NCBI GenBank assembly: GCA_947573015.1 | Contig: CANPDS010000002.1 | Span: forward strand, 1-32,497 | From: an uncultured Muribaculum sp. | GTDB taxonomy: Bacteria; Bacteroidota; Bacteroidia; Bacteroidales; Muribaculaceae | Direction of reading: 5' to 3' | Length of the DNA stretch: 32,497 nt | In this document: positions 16,156 through 23,563 of the stretch, piece by piece | Layout: every line of letters starts with the position of its first letter | Position numbering within the stretch: position 1 is the first letter of the stretch | Notes under the pieces: generated by a model | Told to the model about the DNA's origin: nothing | Seen by the model: the letters and a program-made list of their open reading frames with translations, nothing else | The model's database searches: none | Translations under genes and position numbers: made by a program

Positions 16156-17844
16156 ATGTATATCAATAAAAAAATGTTGATTCCCCATATCATCGTTGGA
16201 GCATGTCTGGCAATGTCGGTATCAGCGTGCAGCGATGACGATGATACAAATGTCAATGATATAATTGACCGTCCGACAAAAACCACCCTAAACCTCAACA
16301 GATATTATGATGAGTCCGGAGCAATAAAACAATTCAAATGGACAGATGAGGATATGGCCATTCTTACCGTGCCTTCCACCGGCTATAAAGCCCAAGCCTC
16401 TCCGATACAACCGGGACTCTCATCCTCTCTCTTCCTATTTACTGTAAAAGCTCCTGCTCAGGCAACCGTAGTGAGCTACTATCCTACCGATGCCCCTGTG
16501 ACTGTAGGTAGCGGTAAAGTGAATCTCGAAATTCCAGCAATACAAGACGGCAAGATTTCTCCCCTACTCCTCGGCCACGATTGCAAAGTGCTCTCTTCGT
16601 ATGAGGGTTGCACTATCGACCTAAAGCATTTCCCGGCTACGCTGATGGTAAATATCGCCCGTGGCAACCATTATATCAAGAGCGTGGAGGTACGCGCAAA
16701 TGGCGGCGAGAATATCGCCGGCAAAATTACCATAGATGCAGACACATGGAGCATAAACGCATCAGAGGCGACCGCACGTGTCGATCTACCATCTCCACTT
16801 GATTGCACTCTAAATCCTGGGACGGTAGCTGTACAACTTGCTCCAATATATCTTTCGCAAGGATACAGCGTGACGGTAACCGATACTAACGGCCATACTA
16901 TCGGCACATCGACCGATGCTCCGCTGGAACTCACCTCGGCAACAGTCTTCACTACCGACAATGCCGCAGACAACGAACCAATGCGCATCATAGCCTGCGG
17001 AACCAACAAGGTGCATGTGATCGATGCCGGAGCGGCTATCGGCGGTGCATATACCAACGGACTACTCTGGACATGGGACGCCAAAACAGCGGCATCAGAT
17101 ATTGGACTTGCCGAATCACGTTGTGACCATATCGACGATTGCAAGCCTGTTGATGGAGGAAGTAAGTTCTTGATTACAAGTTCCTACAACTGGTGCGTGC
17201 TTCTCGACCGCGAGACAAAGAAGGTGCTGTTCTCAGCCAATCAGTGTTCCAACGCACACTCTGCAGAACTGCTTCCAGGCAACCGCATTGCTGTAGCATG
17301 CAGCGAAGGGACATCCACTACCCACAATCAGGTACAGATATATGACATCTCGAAACCCAATTCCATTCTCTTCAGCACGCCACTCACCTCTGGTCACGGA
17401 GTAGTATGGAGCAACGATACTCAACGTCTGTATGCCATGGGAGGACAATCATTGAATGTATACAGCCTTGTCGACTGGGATACAGCCTCTCCTAAACTGA
17501 AACTGGAGAAAAGCATCACCACTCCTCAAAGCGGCACTCATGATCTTACAATGGCCGATGCCACGACCCTTGTAGTAGCCGGCAAGAAAGCATATCTATT
17601 TGATATCTACTCGGAAAAATTCACAGAAATGACCCATTTCTCTGCATGTACAGCATTGAAATCGGTCAACTACAATCCCCTCACATCCGAGCTTTGGTAC
17701 ACCGATGCCACCGTGCCCGAAGGTACACAAAGCTGGTCGACTCATACCCTCCGTTATGCAACCGACATAGCTGCATCCTCAATGGCCGGCTCAATCAGCA
17801 TTACCGACATGGATGTATACAAAGTGCGTGTACTCAATTGGTAA
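16156..17844 (+). CDS. Surface lipoprotein: fimbrillin-like N-domain plus DUF6528-like propeller
   Basis: The protein has 562 residues, with a lipoprotein signal ending VSAC (Cys25), followed by SDDDD, a typical surface-export acidic patch. Residues about 40-270 form a beta-rich region with a VVSYYPTD motif and an internal DLKHFPATLMVNI strand, reminiscent of fimbrillin-like domains. From about residue 275 (MRIIACGTNKVHVIDA) to the end is a propeller-like region. Its segments include LWTWDAK, FLITSSYNWCVLLDRETKKVLFSA, NAHSAELLPGNRIAVACS and LYAMGGQSLNVYSL, which I match to DUF6528-type proteins. It is the last gene of the SusCD operon, followed by two hairpins. Its role is probably substrate binding at the surface. 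I see no clear hydrolase active site, but lyase or esterase activity in the propeller cannot be excluded. Confidence 0.7.
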   Translation: MYINKKMLIPHIIVGACLAMSVSACSDDDDTNVNDIIDRPTKTTLNLNRYYDESGAIKQFKWTDEDMAILTVPSTGYKAQASPIQPGLSSSLFLFTVKAPAQATVVSYYPTDAPVTVGSGKVNLEIPAIQDGKISPLLLGHDCKVLSSYEGCTIDLKHFPATLMVNIARGNHYIKSVEVRANGGENIAGKITIDADTWSINASEATARVDLPSPLDCTLNPGTVAVQLAPIYLSQGYSVTVTDTNGHTIGTSTDAPLELTSATVFTTDNAADNEPMRIIACGTNKVHVIDAGAAIGGAYTNGLLWTWDAKTAASDIGLAESRCDHIDDCKPVDGGSKFLITSSYNWCVLLDRETKKVLFSANQCSNAHSAELLPGNRIAVACSEGTSTTHNQVQIYDISKPNSILFSTPLTSGHGVVWSNDTQRLYAMGGQSLNVYSLVDWDTASPKLKLEKSITTPQSGTHDLTMADATTLVVAGKKAYLFDIYSEKFTEMTHFSACTALKSVNYNPLTSELWYTDATVPEGTQSWSTHTLRYATDIAASSMAGSISITDMDVYKVRVLNW

Positions 17845-17893
17845 TATAGCGACCACATCATCCTGCGTCCGTCTGGCAAGCGGTAAAACGCAA

Positions 17894-17937
17894 TAACTAT
17901 TCAACCAAGCTACAAATCATAACACGCTGAATAGTTA
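17894..17937 (+). repeat. 10-bp perfect inverted repeat after the SusCD operon
   Basis: TAACTATTCA (17894-17903) and TGAATAGTTA (17928-17937) are perfect complements around a 24-nt loop. It lies 50 bp after the last lipoprotein stop, just before a second hairpin. It could be part of a two-hairpin transcript end or an operator for the GDPD operon downstream. Confidence 0.4.
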
Positions 17938-17968
17938 CCAAAACGGACGTTTGTGGTTAAAAAAAGTT

Positions 17969-18011
17969 AAACCTCACCTCGGCGATTAGCGTTCCCTCCG
18001 GGGTGAGGTTT
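17969..18011 (+). terminator. Probable terminator of the SusCD operon
   Basis: AAACCTCACC (17969-17978) pairs perfectly with GGTGAGGTTT (18002-18011) around a 23-nt loop. Only a short T-run sits at the stem end (GGTTTCATTATAA). It would separate the SusCD operon from the second GDPD operon, but the weak T-tract leaves room for read-through. Confidence 0.6.
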
Positions 18012-18122
18012 CATTATAAATGAGCGTCAGAATTTGCAATGGCCAAAACACATTCAATTTCTGCTAATCTCAACCCAATCATTAACCTGCATAACCAATC
18101 AAAAAAATACCCTCACAACATC

Positions 18123-19025
18123 ATGAAAAAAGCAATACTTGCAATTTCATCATTGATTCTGGCATTTTCTGCCATGGCCGGCGGAAACCGTGCTGCCGAT
18201 ATCATCAAAGAGATCAACAATCCCGCATCAAAGAAAGTGCTTGTAGCATGCCACCGTGGCGACTGGCGCAACTATCCTGAAAACTCGCTCAAAGCCATGG
18301 AAAGCGTAATCAAGATGGGTGCCGACATTGTAGAGATCGACCTCGCATTGACCAGCGACAGTGTACTCGTAGTGTGCCACGACCGCACAATCGACCGCAC
18401 CACAACAGGCAAAGGTCTTATTGCAGACATCACATACGATTCGATACAGCGCGTCAATCTGCGTCGCGCACATGGTGCAGCCACACGTCTGAAGATGCCG
18501 ACACTCCGCGAGGCCCTCGAACTTTGCAAGGACCGCATCGTGATCAACATCGACAAAGGCTACGAATATTACGACATGATTCTTCCTATCTCCGACTCTC
18601 TCGGCATGACCGAGCAGCTCCTCATCAAAGGAAAGAAGCCGGTAAAGTCTGTCGAAAAGAAAATGGCACAGCATAAGCACAACATGATGTACATGCCTAT
18701 CATCGATATCCAGAAACCGAAGGGAGAGAAGCTCTTCAAGGAGTATCTGTCGACCAACACCATACCTCTGGCCTACGAAGTGTGCTGGGATAAGATGGCA
18801 CCAGAAGTAACCGACTGCTTCAAGGCTATCGTCAACCAACCTTCAAAACTTTGGGTCAACACTCTCTGGGAGAGCCTCAATGGTGGCCTGGAAGATGACT
18901 TGGCATTCGACGGCAATCCCGACGACGTATATGGTGTCCTCATCGATATGGGTGCTACCATGATCCAGACCGACCGCCCTGAGTTCCTGCTCAACTACCT
19001 GCGCTCACGTAAACTCCACGATTAA
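18123..19025 (+). CDS. Secreted glycerophosphodiester phosphodiesterase (GDPD), copy 2
   Basis: Periplasmic GDPD of 300 residues. The ORF track opens at 18039, but the ATG at 18123 gives a textbook signal peptide (MKKAILAISSLILAFSAMAG) and is preferred. Family motifs: ACHRGDW with PENS after it, the EID metal-binding pair in VEIDLAL, and the second histidine in VVCHDRTIDRTT. The third acidic position reads NIDKG rather than the usual E-x-K. It differs clearly from GDPD copy 1 (PENS here, AQNS there), so the two are not a recent duplication. Its stop codon overlaps the start codon of the next gene, an OPA transporter (TAATG), pointing to translational coupling of glycerol-3-phosphate release and uptake. 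Substrate head group unknown. Confidence 0.9.
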   Translation: MKKAILAISSLILAFSAMAGGNRAADIIKEINNPASKKVLVACHRGDWRNYPENSLKAMESVIKMGADIVEIDLALTSDSVLVVCHDRTIDRTTTGKGLIADITYDSIQRVNLRRAHGAATRLKMPTLREALELCKDRIVINIDKGYEYYDMILPISDSLGMTEQLLIKGKKPVKSVEKKMAQHKHNMMYMPIIDIQKPKGEKLFKEYLSTNTIPLAYEVCWDKMAPEVTDCFKAIVNQPSKLWVNTLWESLNGGLEDDLAFDGNPDDVYGVLIDMGATMIQTDRPEFLLNYLRSRKLHD

Positions 19026-20452
19026 TGCCTACTGACACTGTAACCGCAGGAGCACGCAGCTCCTCCTCGATATTTTCACGGATAGCATCATTCTATGCTA
19101 TCAGTCCAAACGCTCCGGAACGCGATTTCGCTACCGACGATGAACGCGCCCGCTTCTACAAAAAACTGAAGCTTCAAGCCTTCTTCGCAGCGACACTCGG
19201 CTATAGTCTGTACTATGTATGCCGCACATCGCTCAACGTGATGAAAAAACCCATCATCGACAGCGGAGTGCTTGATGCCACACAGCTCGGTATAATCAGT
19301 TCCGCCCTGCTGTTTGCATACGCTATCGGCAAGTTTGTCAATGGATTCGTTGCCGACTACTGCAACATCAAGCGCTTCATGGCCACCGGTCTCATCATCT
19401 CCGCACTTGCCAACGCCTTTATGGGAATGATGGGTATCGCATCAGCCGCTATTCCGGCGTCTGTCATGTGCATATGCTTCGCTGTCATGTGGTGTTTCAA
19501 CGGTTGGGCCCAGTCAATGGGAGCCCCCCCTGCCATCATCAGTCTGTCGCGCTGGTTTCCGCTGAAAGAGCGTGGTACATATTATGGATTCTTCTCCGCA
19601 AGTCATAACCTCGGCGAGTTCTTCTCTTTCCTTTTCGTCGGCTCAATCGTGGCCGTCGCCGGATGGCAGTCAGGATTTTTCGGTTCGGCCATCGCAGGTG
19701 CCATAGGCATAGCCCTCGTAGTATTCTTCCTTCACGACCATCCCCGCGCCCACGGCCTGCCTGCCGTAGAAGCAATGGCCGGTGAGAAAACAAGCAAAGC
19801 CGACAAGATGTCGACACGCGACATTCAGAAGATGGTGCTCCGCACTCCTGCAGTATGGGTACTCGCGGCAGCAAGTGCATTCATGTACATATCGCGCTAC
19901 GCAATCAACGGCTGGGGCATGCTTTTCCTTCAGGAACAGAAAGGATTTACCGACGTTGAAGCTCTGTCGATCATTTCTATCAACGCCCTGCTCGGCATCG
20001 CCGGCACAGTTCTGTCAGGATGGTTCTCCGACAAACTTTTCAAAGGCGACCGCCAGATTCCCGCACTTATTTTCGGTATGCTCAACGCAGCCGCCCTTGC
20101 TCTCTTCCTCTTCGGTGGTAACGCAATGTGGGTAAACATTCTGGCAATGGTGCTGTTCGGCATCGCTATCGGAGTGCTCATCTGCTTCCTTGGCGGCCTC
20201 ATGGCAATCGATATTGTTCCGAGACGAGCCACAGGTGCCGCTCTGGGTGTAGTAGGTATCGCATCCTATGTCGCCGCAGGCATTCAGGATGTGGTGTCCG
20301 GATGGCTTATCAACAGCCACATCACCACAGTCGATGGTGTAAACCATTACAACTTTCTCCCCGTAGCCATTTTCTGGCTGGGAGCTTCCATAATATCATT
20401 CCTTCTGCCATTGCTCAATGCACGTCGTAAAGTGCAGCAGGACGAGGAATAA
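19025..20452 (+). CDS. OPA-family organophosphate transporter (GlpT/UhpC-like), copy 2
   Basis: Inner-membrane transporter of 475 residues with about 12 hydrophobic segments, in the same family as the gene at 147. A cytoplasmic N-terminal stretch of about 50 residues precedes the first helix. Conserved elements: the helix-1 arginine in LYYVCRTSLN, the KERGTYYGFFSASHNLGEF segment of helix 5, and the second-half arginine in YISRYAINGWGM, aligning with the two phosphate-binding arginines of GlpT. Compared with copy 1 it looks somewhat closer to the UhpC/UhpT side of the family. Start and stop overlap by one base with the secreted GDPD upstream, so glycerol 3-phosphate is the most economical substrate. 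A sensor-like role, as for UhpC, is less likely because no histidine kinase is nearby. Confidence 0.87.
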   Translation: MPTDTVTAGARSSSSIFSRIASFYAISPNAPERDFATDDERARFYKKLKLQAFFAATLGYSLYYVCRTSLNVMKKPIIDSGVLDATQLGIISSALLFAYAIGKFVNGFVADYCNIKRFMATGLIISALANAFMGMMGIASAAIPASVMCICFAVMWCFNGWAQSMGAPPAIISLSRWFPLKERGTYYGFFSASHNLGEFFSFLFVGSIVAVAGWQSGFFGSAIAGAIGIALVVFFLHDHPRAHGLPAVEAMAGEKTSKADKMSTRDIQKMVLRTPAVWVLAAASAFMYISRYAINGWGMLFLQEQKGFTDVEALSIISINALLGIAGTVLSGWFSDKLFKGDRQIPALIFGMLNAAALALFLFGGNAMWVNILAMVLFGIAIGVLICFLGGLMAIDIVPRRATGAALGVVGIASYVAAGIQDVVSGWLINSHITTVDGVNHYNFLPVAIFWLGASIISFLLPLLNARRKVQQDEE

Positions 20453-20520
20453 ACTTTCATCAATGTCCGAGAGGAATAATTTTTTTTGTTTTAGGTTCTT
20501 TTAGGGAATTCAAAAAAGTG

Positions 20521-20560
20521 AATGAGGAGGCGCCTGTCACAGGTTGGCCTCCTTATTTTA
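20521..20560 (+). terminator. Rho-independent terminator after second OPA transporter
   Basis: AATGAGGAGGC (20521-20531) pairs with GCCTCCTTATT (20547-20557) with one G-U pair, then a TTATTTTA tail. It closes the GDPD2-transporter operon. Confidence 0.85.
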
Positions 20561-20631
20561 CTTAAAAAAGGAGTTAACAAGTGGACATATCCATTAACAT
20601 CCGTTTAAATAACCCATTCAAAGATTTTTCG

Positions 20632-20639
20632 TAAATTTG
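20632..20639 (+). promoter_or_regulatory. Bacteroidota -7 box upstream of DUF4494 gene
   Basis: TAAATTTG fits TAnnTTTG, 44 bp before the start codon. A GTTTAA about 24 bp upstream may serve as the -33 element. Probably the housekeeping promoter of the DUF4494-yggS pair. Confidence 0.5.
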
Positions 20640-20682
20640 TTCCCCACAAATTATTCACACGATAAAATCTCGACACAACATT

Positions 20683-21129
20683 ATGAGCACCTGGTTTGAA
20701 TGTAAAGTACGCTACGATAAAATGCAGGAAAACGGATCTGCAAAAAAAGTAAACGAACCATATATGGTCGATGCACTCAGCTTCACCGAGGCTGAAGCCC
20801 GCATCACCGAAGAGGTCGCACCTATGATTTCCGGAGAATTTTCGGTATCAGCAGTAAAGCGTACCAACATCACCGAAATTTTCTGGGACGACAGCGCCGA
20901 CAAGTGGTATCACGTCAAAGTCAACTTCATAACCCTCGATGAAAAGACCGCTGTTGAAAAAAAGACCACATCCCACATACTTGTAGCCGCAAATGACTTC
21001 CGTGGTGCCCTTGACCACTTCATGGAATGCATGAAAGGAACCATGGCCGACTTTGAGGTAAACTCAATCGCCGAAACCCAGATCATGGATGTCTACAAGG
21101 CAAAACTGGAAAGCCGCAACGCCGAATAA
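20683..21129 (+). CDS. DUF4494 family protein
   Basis: Cytoplasmic protein of 148 residues with no signal peptide or membrane segment. It starts MSTWFECKVRYDK and contains EPYMVDALSFTEAEARI, ITEIFWDD and KWYHVKVNFITLDE, which match the DUF4494 family conserved in Bacteroidota. The function of the family is unknown to me. It is followed 13 bp later by the YggS-like gene, probably co-transcribed. Confidence 0.85.
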   Translation: MSTWFECKVRYDKMQENGSAKKVNEPYMVDALSFTEAEARITEEVAPMISGEFSVSAVKRTNITEIFWDDSADKWYHVKVNFITLDEKTAVEKKTTSHILVAANDFRGALDHFMECMKGTMADFEVNSIAETQIMDVYKAKLESRNAE

Positions 21130-21142
21130 TCACCCTACCCTG

Positions 21143-21817
21143 ATGTCATCAGTAACTGAACGTCTGCGATACATAAAGGAGCAGCTGCCTGGAGACGTAA
21201 CTCTTGTGGCGGTATCAAAGTTACATCCTGTCGAAGCGATACGCGAGGCGTACGAGGCCGGACAGCGCGACTTCGGTGAGAGCCGTGCCCAGGAACTTTC
21301 ACAGAAAGCACCCGCAATGCCCTCCGATGTACGCTGGCACTTCATAGGCCACCTCCAGACCAACAAAGTCAGACAGGTAGTGCCGCACGTCACGCTCATC
21401 CACAGCATCGATTCGTTAAGGCTACTGCATACGATAAACGATGAATCAGCCAAAATAGGACGCATCACTGATGTGCTCCTGCAAGTGCATGTAGCTCAGG
21501 AAGAGACAAAATTTGGCTTCTCTCCTGCCGAACTGATCGACAACTTCACTAACGAATGGACCCCTGCCTCCACCCCGGCAGTAAGAGTGCGTGGAGTAAT
21601 GGGAATGGCATCTCTTACCGATGACGAGAACAGAATCGAATCCGACTTTTCCGAGATAGCACGCATACACCATCACCTCGCAACCACAATATTCGCAGAA
21701 GACAGTTCATTTGATACCATCTCAATGGGAATGAGCGATGACTTCCACCTTGCTATCAGTGCAGGAAGCACTATGATACGTATAGGAACGGATATATTCG
21801 GTCCCCGTGAATATTAA
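21143..21817 (+). CDS. yggS: YggS/PLPBP-family pyridoxal-phosphate homeostasis protein
   Basis: Cytoplasmic PLP-binding protein of the alanine-racemase-like TIM-barrel fold, involved in vitamin B6 homeostasis and having no known catalytic activity. The ORF track opens at 21089, overlapping DUF4494; the ATG at 21143 leaves a 13-bp gap and gives 224 residues, the family's normal length. The PLP lysine is in LVAVSKLHP near residue 24. Other hallmarks are FGESRAQEL, WHFIGHLQTNKV, HSIDSL, GVMGMASLTDD, SMGMSDDFHLAI and the terminal GTDIFGPREY. A strong terminator follows. Confidence 0.95.
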   Translation: MSSVTERLRYIKEQLPGDVTLVAVSKLHPVEAIREAYEAGQRDFGESRAQELSQKAPAMPSDVRWHFIGHLQTNKVRQVVPHVTLIHSIDSLRLLHTINDESAKIGRITDVLLQVHVAQEETKFGFSPAELIDNFTNEWTPASTPAVRVRGVMGMASLTDDENRIESDFSEIARIHHHLATTIFAEDSSFDTISMGMSDDFHLAISAGSTMIRIGTDIFGPREY

Positions 21818-21854
21818 ATAAGCATGTTAAAAATATTTTTGAATAGATTCTAAG

Positions 21855-21899
21855 ATATGTTTTACAGCATGTTGTTACTGCTGTAAAACATATTTTTTA
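21855..21899 (+). terminator. Rho-independent terminator after yggS
   Basis: A perfect 15-bp stem, ATATGTTTTACAGCA (21855-21869) with TGCTGTAAAACATAT (21879-21893), a 9-nt loop, then TTTTTTAT. Confidence 0.93.
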
Positions 21900-21964
21900 T
21901 AATTTTACCCAATCGAATCTACTTAACCTAAAATATCAATAAATTTAAACACAGTAAATCAGCA

Positions 21965-23323
21965 ATGGAAACTGCTCAATCTAAATCAAACAATGGCAGG
22001 TTGATTGCAATCATCGCGATGTTCTTCCTATTCGCAATGATTTCTTTCGTCACAAACCTCGCCGCTCCTATCGGAACAATCTGGGGATACAAATTTGAAG
22101 GCAACTCAATGCTCGGCATGATGGGCAACATGATGAACTTCCTCGCCTATCTGTTTATGGGTATTCCCGCAGGAAATCTGTTGGTAAAGATCGGCTACAA
22201 GAAGACTGCACTTTGGGCCATGGCAATCGGCGCCATCGGCTTGTTCGTACAATGGTTGTCAAGCGTGCTCGGAGGTGAAGCCACTCTCGGTACAGTAGCC
22301 GGCACACCGGTGCCCGTAAGCTTCTACATCTACCTTCTCGGTGCTTTCATCTGCGGTTTCTGTGTATGTATGCTCAACACCGTGGTAAACCCCATGCTCA
22401 ACCTCCTCGGCGGTGGTGGTAACAAGGGCAACCAGCTCATCCAGACAGGTGGCTCACTCAACTCACTTGCAGGCACACTTACACCATTCTTCGTAGGCGC
22501 CCTCATCGGTCAGCTCACCGACAAAACTACTATGAGCAATGTAGCTCCCCTCCTTTGGGTAGCGATCGCAGTATTCGTACTCTCATTCCTTGTTATCTCT
22601 TTCGTATCAATTCCTGAGCCCAACCAGACCAAATCAGGCAAGAAAGTAAAATACGCTCACTCTCCCTGGAACTTCCGTCACCTCGTGTTCGGTGTGATCG
22701 CCATCTTCTTCTATGTAGGTATTGAGATCGGCATCCCCGGTACACTCAACTTCTACCTCGCCGAACCGGGAGCACGCGGCGCCGGCCTCGTTGGAAACGC
22801 CTCTGTAATAGCAGGTGCCATCGTCGCCATCTACTGGCTATTCATGCTCATTGGCCGTTTCTGCTCAAGTATCATCAGTGGTGCTGTATCTACCCGTGCT
22901 CAGATCATCACCGTATCAACAGTAGCCATAGCACTCGTGGTCGCTGCCATATTCATACCCAAGACCGTTACTCTTCCAGTTCCGGAATTCGTTTATGAAG
23001 GTGGCGCACAGGTGCCCGTAAGCGCATTCCTCCTGGTGCTTTGCGGTCTCTGTACATCAGTAATGTGGGGCGGCATATTCAACCTCGCGGTAGAAGGCCT
23101 TGGAAAATACACCGCACAGGCTTCAGGCATCTTCATGATGATGGTGGTTGGCGGCGGTATCATGCCACTTATCCAGAACTGGATTGCCGACATGGCAGGC
23201 TATATGGCATCATACTGGCTCATCGTAGCTATGCTCGCATGGATACTCTTCTACGGTGTGGCTGGCTCAAAGAATGTCAACACCGACATCCCTGTTGACG
23301 ACACCATTCAGGACGCCCTATAA
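21965..23323 (+). CDS. FHS-family sugar permease (MFS)
   Basis: Inner-membrane sugar:proton symporter-like protein of 452 residues with about 12 hydrophobic segments. The family is recognised from the fucose/glucose-galactose permease pattern: MMGNMMNFLAYLFMGIPAGNLLVKIGYKKTAL in the first half, NTVVNPMLNLLGGGGNKGNQLIQTGGSLNSLAGTLTPFFVG in the middle, and GIEIGIPGTLNFYL in the second half. Substrate could be glucose, galactose, fucose or a pentose; sequence alone does not decide. It lies between two terminators, so it is probably monocistronic. Transketolase follows but looks separately transcribed. Confidence 0.88.
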   Translation: METAQSKSNNGRLIAIIAMFFLFAMISFVTNLAAPIGTIWGYKFEGNSMLGMMGNMMNFLAYLFMGIPAGNLLVKIGYKKTALWAMAIGAIGLFVQWLSSVLGGEATLGTVAGTPVPVSFYIYLLGAFICGFCVCMLNTVVNPMLNLLGGGGNKGNQLIQTGGSLNSLAGTLTPFFVGALIGQLTDKTTMSNVAPLLWVAIAVFVLSFLVISFVSIPEPNQTKSGKKVKYAHSPWNFRHLVFGVIAIFFYVGIEIGIPGTLNFYLAEPGARGAGLVGNASVIAGAIVAIYWLFMLIGRFCSSIISGAVSTRAQIITVSTVAIALVVAAIFIPKTVTLPVPEFVYEGGAQVPVSAFLLVLCGLCTSVMWGGIFNLAVEGLGKYTAQASGIFMMMVVGGGIMPLIQNWIADMAGYMASYWLIVAMLAWILFYGVAGSKNVNTDIPVDDTIQDAL

Positions 23324-23348
23324 TCGGCTTCTCCACTAACCTATACAT

Positions 23349-23384
23349 ATGCTTGCCGACACATTCCTTGCTGCCGGCAAGCAT
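23349..23384 (+). terminator. Probable terminator after sugar permease
   Basis: ATGCTTGCCG (23349-23358) and CGGCAAGCAT (23375-23384) form a perfect 10-bp stem with a 16-nt loop. The T-tract is weak (TGTTAT), so termination may be partial. Confidence 0.6.
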
Positions 23385-23406
23385 TGTTATAAAGAATGGT
23401 GATACC

Positions 23407-23476
23407 ACATCATACAATAAATACCAATCATAACCCGTTAGTTAGATATTGTATGATGTACAATATGATATGCTAT
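23407..23476 (+). promoter_or_regulatory. Two mutually exclusive inverted repeats upstream of transketolase
   Basis: Repeat A: ACATCATACAATA (23407-23419) is perfectly complementary to TATTGTATGATGT (23457-23469). Repeat B: ATATTGTA (23456-23463) is perfectly complementary to TACAATAT (23469-23476) around a 5-nt loop. Both use 23457-23463, so as RNA they cannot form together. As DNA, B is a dyad operator candidate (ATTGTA-TGATG-TACAAT) and 23407-23419 contains a distal half-site. It ends 87 bp before the transketolase start. Confidence 0.5.
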
Positions 23477-23563
23477 TATCATCAGCAGACGTATCGCCAT
23501 CATATATTTATCCAATATCCGGAAAGACAGAAACAGATATAATTCTCTAAATAACTGACAACA

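Noticed and set aside
18039-18123. Upstream start for GDPD copy 2
   Set aside because: It adds 28 polar residues before an otherwise standard signal peptide that begins at the ATG at 18123.
18228-18839. Minus-strand 203-aa ORF
   Set aside because: Lies fully inside GDPD copy 2, has no family features, and its residue pattern is a codon shadow.
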